Below are positions 53,308 to 61,815 of a stretch of DNA of 64,000 nt, piece after piece. The number at the start of each line of letters is the position of its first letter. The first letter of the stretch is position 1. The position numbers were made by a program, and so were the translations under genes. A model generated the notes under the pieces. The model made no database searches and was not told where the DNA came from. It saw only the letters and a list, made by a program, of their open reading frames with translations. This stretch comes from Bin87 sp965222895 (GTDB lineage: Bacteria; Chloroflexota; Dehalococcoidia; Lucifugimonadales; UBA3495), in NCBI GenBank assembly GCA_965222895.1, contig CBDCVB010000001.1, positions 1,426,001-1,490,000 on the forward strand. Reading direction: 5' to 3'.

Positions 53308-53500
53308 AGGCGTGTTGACAAACTAAAATCAGCGGGTGGTGTGCCAGATGTGATTTCTGATGGCCGTACACAGTCAGCTTTGCTGGAGATTGGTCTCCGG
53401 CGTTGCTGTTCTCCGGTCGTCTGGGTCTGTTTCGCTGCTGGTTGTACCGGCGTCTAGGGGTCTTCCCGTCGCAGAGCGTCACTCCACTGCCTATCTGGCA
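53308..53500 (-). ncRNA. Candidate TnpB omega-RNA/reRNA scaffold, copy C
   Basis: Starts after TA with AGGCGTGTTGACAAACTA and follows copies A and B. The hairpin has arms GCTGGAGA and TCTCCGGC with loop TTGG, again changed but paired. No TnpB coding remains beside it, so this copy stands alone between the DprA-like and AAA ATPase genes. Confidence 0.55.
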
Positions 53501-53577
53501 TGGTTTCCTACTTGGGGGCTTTCCCGGTGTTGGTGGCCCGGTTGCGCCAGCCGGTTTTGACCGGCTTTAAGATTCTT

Positions 53578-54744
53578 TTAGGGGCGGCCGCCCAGGACAT
53601 TCTTCTCCCACAGTTGACCGGTGGAGTATTCTTCCAGCCAATGTTCGATTTCTGCGACGTTGGGCTGGCTGACCCTGGTCTGGCCGTTCTGCAGTTTGAA
53701 GACTATTATCTCGTTCAGGCTGAAACTGTCCACCAGCAGCGAGGATTGTGTCGCGACTATTATTTGCTTGGCAAGGGACAGGGATTGGATCATGCTGCCG
53801 AGGATCGTGACTGCGACGGGGTTCAATCCTAGTTCGGGGCTGTCGAGCAGGATTACCGGGGGCAGTAGTTCCTCTGGCATATTGAACAGGGTGATCAGGG
53901 CGAAACAGCGCAGTGTGCCATCGGAAGTCAGGTGGGCGTTGATGACTTTGTGGGAACCTGAGGTCCTCCAGCGGAGCAGGGCTCTGCCGTGGTTCTGCAC
54001 GATTGCGAAGCGGTCGAAGTTTGGGACGACGCGGCGTATCTGCCGGCAGATGTATTCGTACCGTTGGGGGTCTTCCCGTTTCAGTCGGTAGAGTACCGCG
54101 GCTAGGTTGTCGCCGTTGGGATGGAGTCGGTAGCCATCTTGGATGTCCCAATTTCTCTTGAAGCCTGAGCTGTCGCCGATGTTCTGGAATTGGTACAGGG
54201 TACAGTTGCCCAGGATGTCCAGGATGCCGTATTCGCGGAACTCTCCGTACTCGGCGGCCATGCTCTCTCGGTATCGGTGTCCTTGGCCCAGGTCCTGCCA
54301 GGGAGCGGTTTGGATGGGTTGGCCGTCTTTGCCGGAGCGGAAGGCTTCCTCGCTGAACTGGAAGCGGTCCTCGTCGACGTATTCCAGCGCAAAGCGGTAT
54401 TCGGAGCGTATGCCGTTGTGGTTCATGGAGATCCGGGCATTGATACGGGAGGTTTTCCCCGCGCCGCCGTGGAGTTGGTCGTCGGCGCCGCCGTGGTACT
54501 GGACGAACTCGTTGAGTCTGCGGTCGCGTAGCATTCGCTGGACCATTTGGAAGCAATGGAACAGGTTGGACTTGCCGGAACCGTTGGGGCCGATTAGAAC
54601 TGCAGGGTTGGGCAGGTGGGGGATCTCAACGTCAGCCAGGGAGCGGAATCCTTGGACTTGGATCGAGGTTATTACATTGTCAGGGTAGGATGTCTGGTCT
54701 TGGGTCGGTGCGGTGGAACTCTGGATATTGGTGTTTTGTGTCAT
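53578..54744 (-). CDS. AAA ATPase of the RecF/OLD-like (AAA_15/21) type
   Basis: 388 residues from the ATG at 54744, chosen because GGAGGTG lies 7 bases upstream; an ATG at 54759 precedes that site. SIQVQGFRSLADVEIP is the usual first strand; Walker A LIGPNGSGKSNLF; Walker B VILLDSPELGLNPVAV; then IIVATQSSLLVDSF. No nuclease (TOPRIM) domain is fused. Such stand-alone ATPases act with a partner in defence systems or DNA repair. The Fic gene is 100 bp upstream on the same strand. Confidence 0.85.
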   Translation of the reverse strand: MTQNTNIQSSTAPTQDQTSYPDNVITSIQVQGFRSLADVEIPHLPNPAVLIGPNGSGKSNLFHCFQMVQRMLRDRRLNEFVQYHGGADDQLHGGAGKTSRINARISMNHNGIRSEYRFALEYVDEDRFQFSEEAFRSGKDGQPIQTAPWQDLGQGHRYRESMAAEYGEFREYGILDILGNCTLYQFQNIGDSSGFKRNWDIQDGYRLHPNGDNLAAVLYRLKREDPQRYEYICRQIRRVVPNFDRFAIVQNHGRALLRWRTSGSHKVINAHLTSDGTLRCFALITLFNMPEELLPPVILLDSPELGLNPVAVTILGSMIQSLSLAKQIIVATQSSLLVDSFSLNEIIVFKLQNGQTRVSQPNVAEIEHWLEEYSTGQLWEKNVLGGRP

Positions 54745-54844
54745 TTCTTTCACCTCCATTTTCGGTCCTATGATTTTTCATTCAAGGTTGTTTCATCGGT
54801 ACGGCCAGTGGTCCCTTCGGGATCTGTTGTTGCTGGTTTCTTTC

Positions 54845-55417
54845 TTACTGACCCGGAGCCAGGAAGCCTTGGGCGGGCGCCAGTCGGTGGGAGGCTAGGG
54901 CTAGCATGACGCCGCCGACGCGGCCGTTGCCGTCCTGGAAGGGGTGGATGGTCTCGAAGTCGTCGTACCAAGCGGTTAGCCGCTTCAGGTCGCTGACCTG
55001 GTCTTGGTAAGCGGTTTCCAGTTGTTGCATCAGCTTGGGTACCAGGTCGGGTGCCGGGGGCAAGTGTTGTCCTACTTGGACCCGGACTTGGCGCCATTGG
55101 CCACCGTGGGGCGTGTCGCTGAAGATCAGTCGATGTACCCGTAGCAGGTTTTCGTTGTTGAAGGCGGCGCTGAGTTCCCCCGGAGTCGGGTACTCCTTTA
55201 GCATGGTCTGAATGGTCTGCTCGGTATCGGGCACCCGTCGGGGATAGTCTTCGTGGGGTTGGTTGATGCTGTTGGCGGCCTGCCTGACGGTGCGGACTTG
55301 GTGGAATTTGGGTTGCCAGGGGACCGTTTTTAGGGACTGGAAGGCAGGAAATTTCTGGGGAATGCATTGTTGCTCGGTCGTGCGGTTCATATGGATTTTG
55401 GACATTCCGGTTGCCAT
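54845..55417 (-). CDS. Fic domain protein
   Basis: 190 residues; AGGAG precedes the ATG. Catalytic motif HPFQDGNGRVGG matches HxFx(D/E)GNGRxxR except that the last Arg is Gly. Upstream GQWRQVRVQVGQHLPPAPDL matches the flap before the active site. Family role: transfer of AMP or other nucleotide parts to a target protein, often as toxin or defence effector. The lost Arg normally helps hold the ATP phosphate, so activity could be altered. C-terminal part after the motif is short. Confidence 0.85.
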   Translation of the reverse strand: MATGMSKIHMNRTTEQQCIPQKFPAFQSLKTVPWQPKFHQVRTVRQAANSINQPHEDYPRRVPDTEQTIQTMLKEYPTPGELSAAFNNENLLRVHRLIFSDTPHGGQWRQVRVQVGQHLPPAPDLVPKLMQQLETAYQDQVSDLKRLTAWYDDFETIHPFQDGNGRVGGVMLALASHRLAPAQGFLAPGQ

Positions 55418-55618
55418 AGTTCAGTTCTCCTGTAATACCCGGGTCGCGTGAGTTTCGCAATTATCGGAGTATTGGCTGCTGGGCGTAGCCCCGTTGCCTG
55501 TGCGCAAGCTCCCGGGCCCTTGAGCCCCGTGTTCACTACCCGAGGCTCCCCCCATGTCTCTGGCTCGATAACTCCCGTATTCCCCGTCCCCGCCCTCAAT
55601 CCCCACACCCTGAACTTG

Positions 55619-55786
55619 CTAAAGCCTAATCGCCAAAACTACTAGCGGCGCATCAGCGCCGCTGTGGTGCTGCTTCATGTCGAATCTGTGCTGGTATACC
55701 GAGGCTGGCGTGATTTGGAAGCATTTCTCGTGGTTTACCCAGTAGCTGTCGTTGACTATTTTGAGTAGTCGCGCGATTTTTTTCAT
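55619..55786 (-). CDS. Very small protein coupled to upstream gene
   Basis: 55 residues from an ATG that overlaps the previous stop as ATGA. MKKIARLLKIVNDSYWVNHE then CFQITPASVYQHRFDMKQHH. No family recognised. The coupling supports that it is translated. 55420-55618 holds no clear gene. Confidence 0.5.
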   Translation of the reverse strand: MKKIARLLKIVNDSYWVNHEKCFQITPASVYQHRFDMKQHHSGADAPLVVLAIRL

Positions 55787-56139
55787 TTGAGCTTGCTGTG
55801 GTCAAAGGGTTCGGGTTCCCACTGTGGGCGGTCTAGGCGCTGTACCTTTCCGTTCATGTGGTACTCGACCCACTGGTCGTCTTGTTCCTCTCCTATGCCC
55901 GTGAGGGTGAACAGGATGTCGGGCCACATTTTGGACAGTGCCTGCATATCTTCTTTGTGGTTGTACCAGGGGGCGTCCTCCTCGCCACTGAGGACCAATT
56001 CCCAGAAACTTGAGTTTTGTTCGTGCTCCGGATGTGTTGGTGGTGTCTTGTCCACTGTTTCAGCTAGCCAGCGCGCCGCGTCGGCGACGGTTGGCTTGGG
56101 CTCAGATATTTCCATGGAGTAGTAGGTCATATATGCCAT
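55783..56139 (-). CDS. Hypothetical acidic protein
   Basis: 118 residues from the ATG at 56139, after AAGGAGCAA. Acidic with many Trp (ADAARWLAETVDKTPPTHPE, SSFWELVLSGEEDAPWYNHK). No family recognised. Two more small minus-strand frames between 56140 and 56560 (one ending RNSLYYDIPTPVLHEAQDIL) may be parts of genes but lack clear starts. Confidence 0.6.
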   Translation of the reverse strand: MAYMTYYSMEISEPKPTVADAARWLAETVDKTPPTHPEHEQNSSFWELVLSGEEDAPWYNHKEDMQALSKMWPDILFTLTGIGEEQDDQWVEYHMNGKVQRLDRPQWEPEPFDHSKLK

Positions 56140-56568
56140 GATGCTTTTGCTCCTTGCTGTGTTATGCAGGGCCATAGGTTGCGCTACTGGTTCATGAACC
56201 GTCCTCGGGGTCATATGCCTCAGTGTCCAGTGGCTGACCTGAGCCTTTACGTGTTTCGGCAGTCTGGTCGTGTAGGTCTCCCACACGTGGACCAGCAGAA
56301 AGGTCGTCTTCCCGGCCGGCATGGCGGCGAGTCGCAGCTGGTGTAGCCGTTTCGTGGGCCTGCCGGTCGATGTGTTGATACGGGGTTCGCACGATGGTCG
56401 CCGCGCCGGTAGCGGTGGGTCAGATGGTTGCGTTGAGGATGTCTTGGGCCTCGTGTAGCACGGGGGTTGGGATGTCGTAGTAGAGCGAGTTTCGCTCCTT
56501 CGCGGGGAGGTGTCGCGGCTTGTGGTGTGGGAGGGACCATCGTCGGCCTGGTGGGGCCGCTGGGCAGC

Positions 56569-56596
56569 AAAAAAGGGCGGCTCGTTTGAGCCGCCC
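56569..56596 (-). terminator. Rho-independent terminator
   Basis: On the minus strand a 9-bp stem GGGCGGCTC/GAGCCGCCC with AAAC loop is followed by six T. It ends the transcript of the GHKL ATPase gene and separates it from the genes further left. A second 9-bp hairpin (CTGCCGAGC/GCTCGGCAG, 56666-56687) lies between it and the gene. Confidence 0.85.
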
Positions 56597-56727
56597 TTGC
56601 GGTCTGTCGGCGACGGGCGCTGAACCTACGCCGGTGGCCGATGACTATGTTCGTCTTTCACCTCACTGCCGAGCCCCTGCTCGGCAGCAGAGCAGGGGCG
56701 TTGTTCCGTGGCGAGCTCTCGTGAGGT

Positions 56728-58407
56728 TCACGGACTCTCGGGTTCGAGCGTGATCCGGATCGGGTCTGGTCTTTTGATTGTGATGGTCGCAACGGTGCCG
56801 TGCGGGACCGCGTACATGACGTGGCGTGATACGGCGTTGGCGATTGCCGCGATCGTGGCGTCGTCCTTAGACTGCAGCAGCTCGATGACGGTCGTCTCGT
56901 AGGCTTCCCGGTGGTAGATCTCCTGCGTCTCGACGCTGTCGGCCTCGTGGTCATCACTGGGACAAAAGAAGGCGTCTATCATTAGTTCCGTGAGCTCGTC
57001 GGCCATGATGTTGCTGTCCTCGGTGACGAGCGGCGTGTTCGTGTCGATGTAGTCTTGCTCATCCTTCTCAAACGCGACGTCTGCCGGTAGGTTGATCGTC
57101 GCCTGGAGAGCGTCTACGTCGGTTGTGGTGGTCTCGATCGCCACGTTGATGCGGTGTGGCCGACTGGTTGCCAGGCTTTCTTGGCCTAGACGTACTTCTT
57201 GCAGGTCGTGGTCTCCCTGCTGGTCCGACACCGTGATCGTCAGCTTGGTGGCCTTCGGTATCCGGTCGTACCAGTCGTAACCGTCGAGGTTATGGTTGGC
57301 TTTGAAGAACCGTCCAGTGATGTCCGCCCGGCTGGCCGCGCGTGCGAGAGTCTGCTCGTCCGGCGGCTCCACGTCGAGGTCGATGATGATCGGGGCCTTG
57401 CCGGTCCGGATGCGCGTCGGGCTGCTGCCAAGGTAGTAGTGGTCGGTGTCCGCCTTGTGGGGTGCCCACTGTTCAAGCCTGGGGCTGGCGTCAGGGAGCG
57501 TAATGCCGATGGCGGCGGCGGCCTGCTGCACCTTGCGGGGTACGTCGACTTTTTCCGGGTGGAGTGACATCGCGCGGTAAACGGCGGTTTGGCACGCCTC
57601 GCGTAACTCCCCCATGAACGGGCTCTCGACGACCTCCCGGCGTGCCGGGAGTGTGAGTTTCAGCTCCGGGCACTGCTTAACGTCGGCCTGCGTGGTCCAG
57701 TTGGTGTCGATGCCGATGACTTGGGGTAGCCATGGCTTCTGGACGATCACGCCGTGGAAGTTCAGCGCCATGGCGTGGGACGCGGAGTAGGCGTCAGGGG
57801 TGCGGTACACCCCTATCCTGATGCCGTGCCACTCCTCGATGTGAGCAGCGTCCGCGAGGAAGTCGGACTGCTCTGCGGCTTCGTCGTTCATGCTCACCGG
57901 CAGGGTATAGTGCTTGACCGCGTTTCTGATGGCGGTTTCGTCGCCTGGCTTGGCGTTGAACGTAACGGTGGTGCCGGTTGCTGTCTGGCCGCCGTCCACG
58001 TGTTCTATAGGGGCCGACAGCTTGCCGGTGAAGTGGTCTGGCGTCAGGGTAACTTCCCAGGCGTCGCGGTCTGCGGTCTTAGACCGAATGGTCACTTGGT
58101 CGCGGCGAGCGAGTGCGTAGAGGCCCATTCCGGCCGGGTTTTCCTTGCTGGCCGTCTGGTCGTCCCAGCCGGTGAGTCCGAACGCCAGGATGGCTTCCGG
58201 GTCGGCGATGCCTCGTCCATCGTCCGACACCGTGATGACGCTGTTTTCCATCCTTACGTTCACCCTGCTAGCGCCGGAACGACGCGAGTTTTGCAGGAGC
58301 TCGTTCATGATGTCGGACGTGGCCGCGGTGAAGAATTCGGACACGCGGTTGATGGCGTCCTGGTGGATGGTGGCCGTGATCGTACGGGGCAGTTGCGTGG
58401 TGGTCAT
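56728..58407 (-). CDS. HSP90/GHKL-type ATPase (559 aa)
   Basis: AAAGGAG lies upstream of the ATG. N-terminal ATPase: IMNELLQNSRRSGASRVNVR (N-box with Glu and Asn), VSDDGRGIAD (G1), GMGLYALARRD (G2) and TGTTVTFNA. Residues 200-559 are not recognised (mixed domain, then acidic helices, then IANAVSRHVMYAVPHGTVAT). This layout resembles the HSP90-like ATPases of phages and of defence loci, where a separate effector is usual; none is obvious directly beside it. Followed by a strong terminator. Confidence 0.85.
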   Translation of the reverse strand: MTTTQLPRTITATIHQDAINRVSEFFTAATSDIMNELLQNSRRSGASRVNVRMENSVITVSDDGRGIADPEAILAFGLTGWDDQTASKENPAGMGLYALARRDQVTIRSKTADRDAWEVTLTPDHFTGKLSAPIEHVDGGQTATGTTVTFNAKPGDETAIRNAVKHYTLPVSMNDEAAEQSDFLADAAHIEEWHGIRIGVYRTPDAYSASHAMALNFHGVIVQKPWLPQVIGIDTNWTTQADVKQCPELKLTLPARREVVESPFMGELREACQTAVYRAMSLHPEKVDVPRKVQQAAAAIGITLPDASPRLEQWAPHKADTDHYYLGSSPTRIRTGKAPIIIDLDVEPPDEQTLARAASRADITGRFFKANHNLDGYDWYDRIPKATKLTITVSDQQGDHDLQEVRLGQESLATSRPHRINVAIETTTTDVDALQATINLPADVAFEKDEQDYIDTNTPLVTEDSNIMADELTELMIDAFFCPSDDHEADSVETQEIYHREAYETTVIELLQSKDDATIAAIANAVSRHVMYAVPHGTVATITIKRPDPIRITLEPESP

Positions 58408-58830
58408 TTCCGGGTTTGCTCCTTTTTATGCTGTTTGTGCGCCAGGCAGTTGTGTCAACTCGAATGAACTTGGTCGCGCGTGGTGTCGCGTAGCAGCGTG
58501 GCGACGGTGGGAGGAAGGATTCGGACGTTCATGGCGTTGCTTTCTTCTCCGCCAATCGGCTCTGAGGAGATTTCGCTACTCCAGATTTGGCTGAACACTT
58601 GCCGAAAATGGCTACACCTGTGACGGATCTCGTTTCGGGATTCCTGGCATTCCAACAGTGTTCCCCTGCTGCATACGCCCAGTCCATGTCTGGGATTGTG
58701 CGCCCGTTTCGGCACAGCTATTGATTACCAGCCCAGTTTGACCAAGCATCTCCAACGGGTAGGATGCCCGCGATGGCCCGACAGGACGTGGACACCAGGA
58801 CGCGGAGCAGGGACATCTCGCCGAGGTTTT

Positions 58831-59663
58831 ATGACCGCCACAGGTGAATCGTTGGCCAAAGCCCTTTCTGACCAGAACCAACTAAACAACTTGGACGGAA
58901 AGGAATGGGTAGCATTCACAAAATCCTGGTTCGTCGCCAACCCTGCTCCCAGGAACGGCGCGGCCGCGCTGCATCCTGCTAAGTTTCCGGAGTCTCTGGT
59001 CTATGACTTTCTGAGGTTCTTCACCCGCCACCACGACCACAACGTCGTGCTTGATCCATGCTGCGGCACAGGCAGTGCACTGGTCGCCGTTGACCAAATA
59101 AACGCGGACTATGACGGCAACCGCACGGGAATCGGGATCGAGCTGAACCCAGCCTACGCGGGGACGTCACGCGAGTTGACAGCACAGCACATTGAAGTCG
59201 GAGATGCCGCAAGCTACGACTTGGAACAATTGCCCGATTTAGACTTCATCATGACTAGCCCGCCGTACTGGAACGTCCTGCACAAGGACACCGGGCACAT
59301 CAACGGTGCCCGACGGAAGAAAGGGCTGGATACCGTCTACTCGGACTCCGACTTGGATTTGGGCAACATCAAGGACTACGAAGAGTTCATACGCGCGACC
59401 GTCGGCGCGATTGGCAGGTTCACCGAGAAACTGAAGTACCGACGGTTTTGCGTGGTCGTCCTGTCCAGCACGAACAGGGGCGGACGGTTCTACCCCATAC
59501 CGTACGATTTTGCGGCAAGATTCCAAGAGGAATGGTCGATGGTCTGGAAGGGCGAGCGGATCTGGTGCCAAGACAACAAGGCCTGATGCCCTACGGTTAC
59601 CCATACAGTTTCGTACCGAATTTCACTGACCACTCGTGCTTGATCTTTCGCAAGGAAGCCTGA
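58831..59663 (+). pseudogene. DNA methyltransferase with late one-base frameshift
   Basis: From ATG 58831: LDPCCGTGSALVAV (motif I) precedes IMTSPPYWNVLHKD (motif IV), gamma-like order of N4/N6 amino-methyltransferases; FCVVVLSSTNRGGRFYPIPY follows. At about 59578-59586 the frame is lost (stop 59586) and the expected end LMPYGYPYSFVPNFTDHSCL is in the next frame to 59663. About 277 residues if corrected. The break removes only the last 25 residues and may be a sequencing error. First gene of a plus-strand R-M-like trio. Confidence 0.82.
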
Positions 59664-59676
59664 TGCTGGAGCCATT

Positions 59677-60327
59677 GTGGCCACGGTGACTTGGGAAGAA
59701 GACGGCACTTCGGTGGTGGTTGGACTCGATGGCGAGGAGATTCGCCATTGCGAATTCACAGGCAACCTCCGGTCTGAATTGCTCCGTGACGGCGACCCCT
59801 CGATGGCGTATACCACCTACGAAGATCAGCGGACTGACAACAACATCATGGGACAAAAGGCCGAGTTAGCTTTCCTCCGAGTCCTCCAGTCAGAACGCAT
59901 CCCCTTCTCAGCGATCTGCTTCACGCTGACCTATGTCGTAGACAACACAGGCGTCACTGCTTCATTGCAGGACTTCGCAATGTCCAGTGGAGCAACAATC
60001 GACATCAAGGCTGACCGATACCCCATCGACAGATATGGGGCCGTGGTTCCAAACGAAAAGCTCCTGGAGCCCCACATAGCCCGGGTTACGATCTGGGCAG
60101 AGTGTCCGCAGGACTCAGTAGTCGTGACATTCCACGGCTGGAATAACCGAGCTGAGCTCGAAGCGTTGCTCCATGAACCAGACGCGGTCCGACCAGATGG
60201 TCGCTCCATGCCAAAACCGTTTTCAAATGGGTGTAATCAGCGAGCATCATTGCTGAGCAAAACGAAACGGGAGTACCTTAATGACTGCGGCAACTACTAC
60301 AGCCGATACACTGTTCGCCAACCGTAA
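59677..60327 (+). CDS. Putative restriction endonuclease
   Basis: 216 residues from a GTG 14 bp after the methyltransferase. MGQKAELAFLRVLQSERIPF then GATIDIKADRYPI and RVTIWAECPQD fit a PD-(D/E)xK nuclease fold (E early, then D-I-K in a strand). VVVTFHGWNNRAELEA follows. No named family recognised. Its 3' end overlaps the next gene by 47 bp. Function inferred from motif and partner. Confidence 0.6.
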   Translation: MATVTWEEDGTSVVVGLDGEEIRHCEFTGNLRSELLRDGDPSMAYTTYEDQRTDNNIMGQKAELAFLRVLQSERIPFSAICFTLTYVVDNTGVTASLQDFAMSSGATIDIKADRYPIDRYGAVVPNEKLLEPHIARVTIWAECPQDSVVVTFHGWNNRAELEALLHEPDAVRPDGRSMPKPFSNGCNQRASLLSKTKREYLNDCGNYYSRYTVRQP

Positions 60328-61009
60328 GAACCTGACCGCACTCCGTAACTACAGTGAGGAGGACACTGTAAGCCACCTGATAGACCCGGTGCTCATCTTC
60401 CTTGGATACCCTGTAATGCACCAACGGCGCGAACTACAGTCAGGTGGCAACCGTCCTGACATAGTCCTTTACAACGCGCCGGCAGGCTTGGCAAGAAGCA
60501 AGCCTGCCGATGCCATCTTGGAAGCCAAACCACTGGGATATGACCTTGACGGCAAGGGGAAAGCCCGTGGCAACCGTCCCAAGAACCAGGAACGCCGCTA
60601 CTTGCTGGGACACGAAGCCAGCCGCCCAGGAACCTACGGATTCCTAACCGACGGAAACGTCTGGTACGTCACGCAGCGAACCGCTGACAGCGTTCGCCTA
60701 ATCAATGAATGGCGCTTACTGAACGCGACAGAAACCGAGTGTGCAAACTACTTGCTGGAAATACAGACAGCACTGGCCAAAAAGGAATCTGTCGAAGAAC
60801 GTCCGGATCCGAACGTCAAGACACGGAAAGCCGATGAGATTTGCAAGGCGATTGCCAGCGGCAGTTCGCCAGACAGCGTCCTAAATTTGCTCGCCGGAAA
60901 ACCCGGCAAAGGAGACCTGCAGAGTTTAGCAATGCAACTTTCCGGCAAAGCCGAACAAGCCGAGAAATATGAATGGCAACAGTTCTCGGCTACCCTGGAA
61001 TTGGAGTAG
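60281..61009 (+). CDS. HsdR_N-like nuclease-domain protein
   Basis: 242 residues. EEDTVSHLIDPVLIFLGYPV, GGNRPDIVLYNAP and ADAILEAKPLG match the type I HsdR N-terminal nuclease fold, with the E ... D ... E-x-K order; TYGFLTDGNVWYVTQR follows. There is no helicase part. Last 70 residues are helical and not recognised. Such stand-alone domains occur in defence loci. Overlaps the previous gene, so co-translated. Confidence 0.72.
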   Translation: MTAATTTADTLFANRKNLTALRNYSEEDTVSHLIDPVLIFLGYPVMHQRRELQSGGNRPDIVLYNAPAGLARSKPADAILEAKPLGYDLDGKGKARGNRPKNQERRYLLGHEASRPGTYGFLTDGNVWYVTQRTADSVRLINEWRLLNATETECANYLLEIQTALAKKESVEERPDPNVKTRKADEICKAIASGSSPDSVLNLLAGKPGKGDLQSLAMQLSGKAEQAEKYEWQQFSATLELE

Positions 61010-61048
61010 CGAAATCGCCTCTCTGATCAGCAGGGCGTTGGGGTCGTG

Positions 61049-61138
61049 CTAGGCTCTGACGATGGACATGACGGCGACGGTGACGATCACGGCCATCAGG
61101 ATGAGGTTTGATCCCTTGCGGCTGATGTTCGATTTCAT
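61049..61138 (-). CDS. 29-residue membrane peptide
   Basis: MKSNISRKGSNLILMAVIVT, then a further seven mostly hydrophobic residues: one transmembrane helix after a basic N-terminus. CAC/GAG-type site weak (GAGAACCCACC). Such small membrane peptides are common in phages and as type I toxins; no other evidence. Confidence 0.4.
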   Translation of the reverse strand: MKSNISRKGSNLILMAVIVTVAVMSIVRA

Positions 61139-61193
61139 GGTGGGTTCTCGATGGTGGAACAGGCGAGTTGCTGGTCCATGGTGGCTCCTTGCG

Positions 61194-61619
61194 CTACGCT
61201 TCGATGGCGTACACGATCTGGGACGGGCATTGCTGGCCGCACTCCTGGGGGCGGCCAGCGTGGTAGAGGGTATGGTTGTCCACGCCCTCGGCATGGCTCT
61301 CGTATCCCTGCCAGCCGGTGTCCCTGAGCGTGAAGGTATTGGTGTCGAAATCATAGGAACCGATGTCCTCTATGGACTGGAGCGCTATGCCGTAGGCGTC
61401 GGTGGTCGTGATGGGGCAGCGCGGGATGAGGCGGAGCTTCTCCGTCAGGGCGGCCAGCATCAGGTCCCCGTCACCGTGGGCGTCGTTGATACTGGCCTCG
61501 ATGGCGTCCAGGACGGAGTCCTTGAGTTCTTCCAGGTTACGCTGGGCGGTCTCGAAGCTGCCTTCGTCGGGAAACTGGTGGGTGTTTGCCGCCCAGTGGC
61601 CGTTGATCCAGATGGACAT
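61194..61619 (-). CDS. Hypothetical protein
   Basis: 141 residues. EELKDSVLDAIEASINDAHG helical; LMLAALTEKLRLIPRCPIT; C-terminus with three Cys (RPQECGQQCPSQIVY). No family recognised. Lies just downstream of the tRNA gene on the same strand. Confidence 0.55.
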   Translation of the reverse strand: MSIWINGHWAANTHQFPDEGSFETAQRNLEELKDSVLDAIEASINDAHGDGDLMLAALTEKLRLIPRCPITTTDAYGIALQSIEDIGSYDFDTNTFTLRDTGWQGYESHAEGVDNHTLYHAGRPQECGQQCPSQIVYAIEA

Positions 61620-61697
61620 TATGGGTCGTTACCTCGTCTGTAGGGATGGTGGGCGGGATTCGTCGGTGCGGCGTTGGTGCCGTACTGCTCATTAACT

Positions 61698-61774
61698 TGG
61701 AGCCGGCGGTGGGAGTCGAACCCACGCCCTGCCGATTACAAGTCGGCTGCTCTCGACCACTGAGCTACGCCGGC
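61698..61774 (-). tRNA. tRNA-Thr (anticodon UGU), CCA encoded
   Basis: Minus strand: acceptor stem GCCGGCG/CGCCGGC, D-arm GCTC...GAGC, anticodon stem GCCGA/TCGGC around CTTGTAA (anticodon TGT), T-arm GTGGG TTCGACT CCCAC, discriminator T and encoded CCA. All stems pair fully. It lies inside accessory DNA and reads ACA codons, which are frequent in the local Thr-rich proteins. Confidence 0.93.
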
Positions 61775-61815
61775 GTTTGGTTGGGGGTTGCACGGGTGGC
61801 GTGCCAGCGCTGGGT

